From Candidatus Nomurabacteria bacterium GW2011_GWA2_40_9 (GTDB lineage: Bacteria; Patescibacteriota; Minisyncoccia; Phycocordibacterales; UBA9973), in NCBI GenBank assembly GCA_000993955.1, contig LBZW01000002.1, positions 1 through 35,554 of the forward strand: 35,554 nucleotides of DNA. The letters are read 5' to 3'. This document shows positions 30,453-35,554 of the stretch, piece after piece. Every line of letters begins with the position of its first letter. Positions within the stretch are counted from its first letter, which is position 1. The notes under the pieces were generated by a model. That model did not search any database. It was not told the DNA's origin and was given only the letters and a program-made list of their open reading frames with translations. The position numbers and the translations under genes were made by a program.

Positions 30453-31019
30453 TTATTTATTTATTTGGTATTGTTTATAATATTTTTCTACTGTCTTTAC
30501 CATTTTTTTATTATTATATATTGGTAATATTTCAAATACTTTATCCCAGTCCAATTGACGAAGATTATCAAAATAATAATTTTTACTCCTATAAACTATA
30601 TCCAAAAATGCTCTTTCCCTACAAGCTATAGCGTATTGCCCACTTTGGTCTACCCCCATTGGATTAGCTAAAATTGAATCTTTCATCTTTACAAAAGAAT
30701 AAATTTGTCCATCACATTTGATTTCTCTCTTTACATAAGAAGCAACAAAAATATTTCCATAATATTGAAAAGTCATACCAGTCATACCAGAAACAGTTTC
30801 AAAGCTAACATATGAAGGTCTAAAAATCTTAGTAGCAAATTCATACTTATCATAACTTTTATCTTTTGCATAAATACCTCTACGAACTCTAATAAGCTTC
30901 CCAATTTTTACATAATAATTTAATCTTACTTGTGAAGCTGTAGTTTGGGTGTCACGCCAAAGTAAAGCAATATCTTTTGTTGAAAAGACGCTGTTTTTTG
31001 ACCTTAATAAAGTATCCAT
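30453..31019 (-). CDS. AbiEi-family antitoxin
   Basis: About 188 residues from ATG 31019. An N-terminal winged helix (LLRSKNSVFSTKDIALLW, then SQVRLNYYVKIGKLIRVRRGIYA) is followed by the AbiEi C-terminal domain with SYVSFETVSGMTG and CRERAFLDIVYRSK. The protein represses its own operon and neutralises AbiEii. ATG 31019 has AAAAGGCG a few bases upstream and gives the family-like N terminus; in-frame ATGs at 31049 and 31106 would add untypical residues. The region 31107-31252 upstream holds no gene that I can see. Confidence 0.85.
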   Translation of the reverse strand: MDTLLRSKNSVFSTKDIALLWRDTQTTASQVRLNYYVKIGKLIRVRRGIYAKDKSYDKYEFATKIFRPSYVSFETVSGMTGMTFQYYGNIFVASYVKREIKCDGQIYSFVKMKDSILANPMGVDQSGQYAIACRERAFLDIVYRSKNYYFDNLRQLDWDKVFEILPIYNNKKMVKTVEKYYKQYQINK

Positions 31020-31252
31020 ATATTCGCCTTTTTGAACTTTTGTATTCATATATCTACTGGAACTTAGGTTTAAACTAACCTCCAGTTCATATACTAGCAT
31101 AACCACTATGTAAACGCAACCTAACCAGACCTATATTGCAGACTATATATTTTCTACTGTATCAGTAACTTCTGTTATTTCGATCTGTCTTCTCCTCCGC
31201 CATCTTCAGACTGCACACTTGTACTCTGTGTTATTTGTCACACTCCCTAAAA

Positions 31253-31771
31253 TTATCTTTTTTTCTGTATTGTATTTTGACCCATTTCTAGATCTGTTTT
31301 CATAAACTTTTTCCACGACTGCTCTAGACGAAAAATCTTACCACGCACCAGAGTGTAGCGATTTATCAAATCTTCAATCAAATCTGCTTTTACTTTGTCT
31401 CCATAAGTTCCTTTGATATGATCCAGATAAACAGACACCCTATTGCATCCAGACAATGCTTTTTCTATATAGCCAAGTGCTAGCCCAAAATCTGCAAAAC
31501 GCAGTGAGTGACCTTCGCTGATATAAAGTGGAATCGCCATCGCATTTTTCGACAATTCCTCCACTCTGCTATCTTTTACTTTTTCCAAAGCAGGTACGAT
31601 ATCTTTGTCTATGAGTACAGAACATTCTAGAGTTTTTTGATACACTTCTAAATCTCTGAAACTCCTAATTGGTTTCTTGGGTGTGAATTTTGCGCCCCAG
31701 TGCCGATTTTGTCCTACGCCTGCGGCACTCCCCTTGTCCCATTTTCCTGTTATGTATTTTTGATATATCAT
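31253..31771 (-). CDS. Four-helix-bundle protein (S23 / IVP family)
   Basis: 172 residues. From residue about 36 it matches the 23S-rRNA-intervening-sequence four-helix family: RSFRDLEVYQKTLE, KNAMAIPLYISEGHS and LGYIEKALSGCNRVSVYLDHI. The related Avd protein of diversity-generating retroelements has this fold, but no reverse transcriptase is present. The N-terminal residues SAAGVGQNRHWG come from a palindromic repeat (31698-31733), not the family. It starts three bases after the nuclease gene, so the two are probably cotranslated partners. Function of stand-alone members is not known. Confidence 0.8.
   Translation of the reverse strand: MIYQKYITGKWDKGSAAGVGQNRHWGAKFTPKKPIRSFRDLEVYQKTLECSVLIDKDIVPALEKVKDSRVEELSKNAMAIPLYISEGHSLRFADFGLALGYIEKALSGCNRVSVYLDHIKGTYGDKVKADLIEDLINRYTLVRGKIFRLEQSWKKFMKTDLEMGQNTIQKKR
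31698..31733. repeat. Repeat with GTGCCG/CGGCAC ends, copy 1
   Basis: CAGTGCCG at 31698-31705 and CGGCACTCCCC near 31723-31733 form the ends. It resembles 34311-34346 and both copies are read as SA(A/T)GVG. Confidence 0.6.
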
Positions 31772-31774
31772 AAT

Positions 31775-33064
31775 TTATTTTCGCCTTATTATCTTTATCA
31801 CATCATCTTGTGGTATCTCCTCCTTGATTCCGCTTCTAAAATGTGCGTTTCTTTTTTTCTTACTCATAATCTTTTTCACTACATGCAGTGGATAAAATTC
31901 AAAATAATCCGTCTCATCGAACCACGCACACTTGAACTCATATAATCTTAGCCCCGTCAGGCGGGAGAGTGCAAGTGCATACCAAGTCAGTTGTTCTATG
32001 GGTCTTTCCTTCTTGGCTTTCGGTTTATAGTCGAGCAGATGAATTTGGCCGTTGCGAACTTGGACTAGATCAATATGACCAGTGAGAATTTCTGGGATCT
32101 GAAAGGACTCAGTGCCGATTTTGTCTTGTTTGAAATCTTTCCCTTTTGCCGATTTTTTATTTTCCCGTGCCGATCTTTTTCTAAAACTAATCCCCTCTTC
32201 GCCCACAATCTGAAAATTTAATTTATTCTGCATGTATTCTATATCTTCTCTTCTTATATACACTGGCACTTCGGTCGCCACAGTTACTGAGTCATTTGCA
32301 ATCATAAATTTTTGCACACCTTCATGTCGGTCTTTGTTTTTAGATACCCCTCGCAGAGCAAACTCCGCTAGCCGGTTGGCATAATTTGTTTTGGATGTCA
32401 CGATCATGTCTGCAGTGCTAAACATACTTCGCACATCGCTCATACGCTCGCCACTATTAAAAAATTGATGAGGTGTTTCGGTGGCTATGGCATCCAGATA
32501 TTCTTTTAGGGGATAAAAATTTCTATTTTTATAATCTTGCATCATTAATAAAATTTTCGCCTTGTGATATCGGTAACGGTATAGCTGATGATGCGCCATA
32601 GTTACCACATCTAGCACTTCCATCGGGCCAAAAAGTTTTAGTCCATAAGAACGCATTTTGTTGTAAGCACAAAGGCCGGCATATTCTTCCGCCCAGCGAG
32701 AAATAGTTTCTGGCTCGGGGCGGACTTTTTTATGCAATTGATGGATAATTCCGCAAACTTTCTCGCGGGTAAAACCGAGGTTGTAATAGCTAATAGCGTC
32801 GATGATGACTTGGAGGGGATAACGACGGCCCTTGACTGAGCTATCCGTAAAAGTTTTTTTGCATTCTATATTTCCACATTTATACAGCTGTACCACTTCG
32901 TGTTTTTTCTTGCGGGTGCCTCGACGGACAAATTTTACGCTCTCACAAAAAGGACAGGATAACTTTATGTTTTGCTCCACACGCACCCGTGGTACCTTGA
33001 GATCAATATCTGTTAGATTTTCTTTGCCGAGAATAGGGTATTCCTTGTGATTTTTGCTTGACAT
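31775..33064 (-). CDS. Zinc-ribbon and HTH head fused to a RecB-type PD-(D/E)XK nuclease
   Basis: 429 residues. Residues about 37-75 form a transposase-like zinc ribbon (CPFC at 37-40, C63 and C68 before KKTF), and 80-130 a helix-turn-helix like that of IS-type transposases (YPLQVIIDAISYYNLGFT, then ETISRWAEEYA). No DDE catalytic core follows. Instead, the C-terminal half has Cas4/RecB-like motifs: Asp332 in TGHIDLVQV, Asp345 and Lys347 in HLLDYKPKA, and QLTWYA (Q358, Y362). An insertion at about residues 296-320 is built from repeats of a TCGGCA word. The likely activity is nucleolytic, with the head recognising a DNA site; the biological role is unknown. It is followed by the four-helix gene. 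Confidence 0.75.
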   Translation of the reverse strand: MSSKNHKEYPILGKENLTDIDLKVPRVRVEQNIKLSCPFCESVKFVRRGTRKKKHEVVQLYKCGNIECKKTFTDSSVKGRRYPLQVIIDAISYYNLGFTREKVCGIIHQLHKKVRPEPETISRWAEEYAGLCAYNKMRSYGLKLFGPMEVLDVVTMAHHQLYRYRYHKAKILLMMQDYKNRNFYPLKEYLDAIATETPHQFFNSGERMSDVRSMFSTADMIVTSKTNYANRLAEFALRGVSKNKDRHEGVQKFMIANDSVTVATEVPVYIRREDIEYMQNKLNFQIVGEEGISFRKRSARENKKSAKGKDFKQDKIGTESFQIPEILTGHIDLVQVRNGQIHLLDYKPKAKKERPIEQLTWYALALSRLTGLRLYEFKCAWFDETDYFEFYPLHVVKKIMSKKKRNAHFRSGIKEEIPQDDVIKIIRRK

Positions 33065-33108
33065 TGTGTTTTGGGGTTGCTATACTTTAATCATAAACAA
33101 GAAAGAGA

Positions 33109-33136
33109 CCCTTGATATGTTACGGCATATTTGGGG
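33109..33136. terminator. Stem-loop in the gap between the NYN and nuclease genes
   Basis: CCC and ATATG arms pair with CATAT and GGG around TTACGG, with two internal mismatches. CTTTTT follows on the plus strand and a T-rich stretch on the minus strand. It lies downstream of the NYN gene, so termination of that gene is the likely use. Confidence 0.4.
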
Positions 33137-33142
33137 GCTTTT

Positions 33143-33628
33143 TCATTTTTGACGTAAATTATTTATAAATTCATCAAGAATTACTATTGGCACATTTGTT
33201 CTTTTTAATAAAAGCGAAAGATATTTTCTGTTTGGGGAAACTATACTAATGGGTATCTTTTTTTCTTTTAAAAATTCTACAATGCAATGGTAATCACCAT
33301 CTCCGGACACTAGTACAGCACTTTCTAGTTTATTTTCATAAAAATTTTTTGCTATACATAAAATAAGTTCTCCATCCACATTTCCTTTTGTTCTACCCTC
33401 CTTGCTTGTGATAGTAGGTTTAAAAGAAATTTCATAGCCAATATTTTGCAAAAAATTATATAATTCAGCATTATTGGGTATGAGACCCATAAAAAGAATT
33501 GCTCTAGAAACACCAAATTTATCACGAAGCCACGAACGAAATGATTTATAATCAAGTTCCCAACCACTCTGCTTTATGCCAAATTTTAAATTTGAAGCAT
33601 CAATATATGCTGTAGTATTTTTGAGCAT
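33143..33628 (-). CDS. NYN-domain (LabA/DUF88-type) RNase-like protein
   Basis: 161 residues, a single PIN-like NYN domain. The acidic active-site residues are in AYIDASNL (Asp near residue 10), NVDGELIL and LVSGDGDYHCIVEFL. NYN proteins are metal-dependent RNases, often in defence or RNA-decay settings. With AbiE and the RecB-type nuclease nearby it may belong to an accessory defence block, but each gene may be independent. The start ATG 33628 gives the family N terminus. Confidence 0.88.
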   Translation of the reverse strand: MLKNTTAYIDASNLKFGIKQSGWELDYKSFRSWLRDKFGVSRAILFMGLIPNNAELYNFLQNIGYEISFKPTITSKEGRTKGNVDGELILCIAKNFYENKLESAVLVSGDGDYHCIVEFLKEKKIPISIVSPNRKYLSLLLKRTNVPIVILDEFINNLRQK

Positions 33629-33825
33629 AAATTTATTATACCATTTATTTCAAAATATGAAGCGTATCACGGATTATATCACGGAAACCTCGTGGTGAAA
33701 TATCACAAGTGTGTGGCAAAATCGGCCTGTCGATGCCCATCTGTGATATGATTTTGTATAAATTTTTGAAACATCTTTTCTATTTTGTCAATTTTTTTAT
33801 TTTTTTAAATTACCAATTTTTACTT
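33629..33825. other. Intergenic region without a visible gene
   Basis: Contains a direct repeat TATCACGGA spaced by TTA (about 33663-33683), further TATCACA and TGATAT words, and one AAATCGGC word shared with the nuclease gene. No open reading frame or tRNA that I can support. Confidence 0.5.
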
Positions 33826-35554
33826 TTATGGAATTACTTCTTCACTCAAATTTTCCACAGGTAACACTACTTCTTCTATTACTGGTGCAGTAACAGATGT
33901 CGGTAGTTCTACTATTTCTTCCACTGAAATATTTGTTGTTGGTATTTCTTCTCCTGTAACTTCTATGATCTCAATTTCTGGTTCAGTAGGATCACCACCC
34001 CCTGCCCCCTCCTCCACAAGGAGGGGAATAATTTCGATTTCTGATGTTGGAGTTTCTACTGGTTCTGATTTTGTTATTGGCTCCAAAGTATTTTCTGGTG
34101 GTATTATGACAACACATTCACCAGCAATTGTTTTTGTTGCTCCATTGGCAACAGAGAGACAGTACGGCTCGCCTGTGACTTCATCATACAAAGTGACACC
34201 TGTTCTTTTATCTCTACTACCTATCTTCAAAGTATCCACCACTAATCCTTTCATAAACACCACTCCATTTTCTACTTTTTTTACTACATCGCTAAAGAAC
34301 CCTGCTGCTACAGTGCCGAAATTGCCGACGCCTGTGGCACTTTCCCCCTCCATGCCTCCCTCCAGAGCCACTAACCTTTCTTCTATACCTTCAAGTTTTA
34401 AATCAAGCCCATCTATTTTTTTATTTGTAGCTTGTATTCCTAAAACCATATAACCTAGAGTATTAACTGGATTCACTATTGTTCCGTTAAAATGCATTGC
34501 CCACTGTGCTTCGTCTGCCATCACACCTACATATTCTGTAGTGCTATCTCCAGTTCCCATTTTTGGTTTGTAATGGAAGCGATAGATTTTGGTTCCTAGA
34601 ATTTGATCCAAGGCTACATTTGCATCGGTGACCTCTCCAGAAATATCTTTCATACTGCGCAAAGACCCAGCCGCCGCCCAAGAAGTGATACCCGCTCCAT
34701 CCGTCTGAAGTTGTTGTCCAGCGTCACCATCAACATCGGGAAGAGTGAGAGTCCAACTTCCAGCCGCGGCAGCGGGCTGTAATTGCACATACCCTGACGT
34801 GTTTCCTTCGAGACGAAGTGTGCCCAATGTGGTGCCGGCAAGACCAATGTCTAATTTTGCTCCAGGACTCGTCGTCCCGATGCCGACGTTGCCGTTTTTT
34901 AGTGTCACCGTATCGACCAATGTATCGCCAGTTGTCATTGACTGCAAAGTTAAACGAGCCCCAGTAAAACTTGCATCATTAAAAGCCGTATAAATTCTTC
35001 CAGCACGATTAAAGCTATCTGTTCCATAAGGAGCGTAGAAAGTAAATCCCGTTTCTTCACCTTGGTCCCCGACCCCTTGAAGTCGAAGAATCGAATTGCC
35101 AGTTCCTGTGTCCGCCTGATAAATATGCAATTTGCTATTTGGACTCGTCGTCCCGATGCCGACATTGCCTGTGCTTAAAATTCTCATTCGTTCCAAATAT
35201 CCATCTGCTGCTCTGGTTCCAAACGCTATATCCGCATAATGGCTTGTTCTATTAGTTAAAACAGCAGCTATTGTAGCTGAAGCACCGCTTCCACTGGCTG
35301 TATTATCTCCAAAATTTATACCCGCAAGATTACCAGTAGTAGCACTTGTGTTATTTATAGATAGTCCGACTGCATTTGTAATAGTTGTTCCAGCGGAAAC
35401 CCCATCGAACGCTCCAGCATCACCTGTACTTACAACATGTAATGTTCTACTCGGCCCCGTCGTCCCGATGCCGACGTTGCCGTCATTTAATATCGTGACC
35501 TTTTCTGTTGGAGCGTTGTCAGCTGTGCCAGTACTTCCTGCTGTTGCTGTGTAG
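33826..35554 (-). CDS. Repetitive surface or fibre protein with S74-like chaperone region (5' end outside window)
   Basis: The frame is open to the right edge, giving about 575 visible residues. It carries GNVGIGTTSP-type beta repeats (three in view), as found in phage tail fibres and CPR surface proteins, each followed by a (K/R)LxI-type strand. Residues encoded around 34665-34356 (LRSMKDISGEVTDANVALDQI, then VGVMADEAQ) resemble the Peptidase_S74 intramolecular chaperone, followed by a coiled coil. After it comes a beta-like segment (GVTLYDEVTGEPYCLSVAN) and an acidic Thr/Glu/Val-rich tail. The tail includes PLLVEEGAGGG, coded by a palindromic repeat. It is probably exported and trimeric; attachment is the likely role. 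Confidence 0.75.
   Translation of the reverse strand, partial: YTATAGSTGTADNAPTEKVTILNDGNVGIGTTGPSRTLHVVSTGDAGAFDGVSAGTTITNAVGLSINNTSATTGNLAGINFGDNTASGSGASATIAAVLTNRTSHYADIAFGTRAADGYLERMRILSTGNVGIGTTSPNSKLHIYQADTGTGNSILRLQGVGDQGEETGFTFYAPYGTDSFNRAGRIYTAFNDASFTGARLTLQSMTTGDTLVDTVTLKNGNVGIGTTSPGAKLDIGLAGTTLGTLRLEGNTSGYVQLQPAAAAGSWTLTLPDVDGDAGQQLQTDGAGITSWAAAGSLRSMKDISGEVTDANVALDQILGTKIYRFHYKPKMGTGDSTTEYVGVMADEAQWAMHFNGTIVNPVNTLGYMVLGIQATNKKIDGLDLKLEGIEERLVALEGGMEGESATGVGNFGTVAAGFFSDVVKKVENGVVFMKGLVVDTLKIGSRDKRTGVTLYDEVTGEPYCLSVANGATKTIAGECVVIIPPENTLEPITKSEPVETPTSEIEIIPLLVEEGAGGGDPTEPEIEIIEVTGEEIPTTNISVEEIVELPTSVTAPVIEEVVLPVENLSEEVIP
34006..34026. repeat. GC-rich palindrome in the fibre-protein tail
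   Basis: CCCCTCCT (34006-34013) pairs with AGGAGGGG (34019-34026) around CCACA. It encodes part of PLLVEEGAGGG. Confidence 0.65.
34311..34346. repeat. Repeat with GTGCCG/GGCAC ends, copy 2
   Basis: Similar to 31698-31733 over about 36 bases, with small differences in the middle. It is read in frame as SATGVGNFGT in the fibre protein. Confidence 0.55.
34865..35483 (-). repeat. Dispersed direct repeats coding for GNVGIGTT motifs
   Basis: About 30 bases are repeated at 34865-34895, 35141-35169 and 35452-35483, spaced by roughly 276 and 310 bases. They encode the GNVGIGTT(S/G)P modules. Confidence 0.8.

Noticed and set aside
31253-31771. Avd protein of a diversity-generating retroelement
   Set aside because: No reverse transcriptase and no template/variable repeat pair with adenine-specific changes are visible.
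34865-35483. CRISPR-like spacing of about 30-base direct repeats
   Set aside because: Spacing is near 280-310 bases, the repeats lie in one open frame and encode GNVGIGTT modules.

Overview
The window reads as a chromosomal segment of a Candidate Phyla Radiation bacterium, most likely a Parcubacteria-type Patescibacterium. This is inferred from the AT-rich, tightly packed genes, trimmed housekeeping proteins (LeuS without its editing domain, YchF without its helical arm, short ValS), several small membrane proteins I associate with that group, and many GC-rich palindromic repeats that also sit inside genes. TGA is used as a normal stop (for example lepA), so the recoded-UGA lineages are excluded.

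Layout. 1-5.8 kb: the end of a sugar-1-phosphate nucleotidyltransferase, tRNA-Val, a SIMPL-domain protein, a REP-associated tyrosine transposase (RAYT) bounded by matching palindromes, then a minus-strand group running from a Cys-motif membrane protein through rodA and folD to a PAP2 phosphatase. 5.8-10.5 kb: tsaD, valS, a broken prsW-like gene, a structured repeat and hsp20 on the plus strand. 10.5-16.7 kb: a defence block on the minus strand with a type III restriction-modification operon (mod, a HEPN-like gene, res) and a PanA-type toxin-antitoxin pair. 16.7-18.3 kb: three tRNAs (Phe, Arg, Gly), a glutaredoxin, ftsB and a 37-residue membrane peptide gene divergent from ftsB. 18.3-28.35 kb: a six-gene minus-strand run (membrane protein, leuS, Wzy-like ligase with TPRs, murJ, ABC exporter, lepA), joining envelope assembly with translation. 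28.4-29.7 kb: a DUF1003-like protein and ychF. 29.7-33.6 kb: a second accessory block with AbiEi/AbiEii, a four-helix-bundle protein, a zinc-ribbon/HTH/RecB-type nuclease and a NYN-domain RNase. 33.8 kb to the end: a large repetitive surface or fibre protein cut by the window edge.

Three signals cross gene boundaries. (1) Several palindromic repeat families occur both between genes and, in frame, inside essential genes (tsaD, lepA, leuS, valS, folD), much as Rickettsia palindromic elements do. (2) Two loci share a conserved core of about 50 bp set inside long inverted arms whose sequence differs completely between loci; leuS and lepA carry comparable locus-specific inverted duplications. (3) Many genes have a -10-like hexamer only 6-7 nt before the ATG and no Shine-Dalgarno, which points to leaderless transcripts.

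The best candidates for undescribed biology are the two-copy structured element (9899-10019 and 18149-18292) and the transposase-headed RecB-like nuclease with its four-helix partner (31253-33064).
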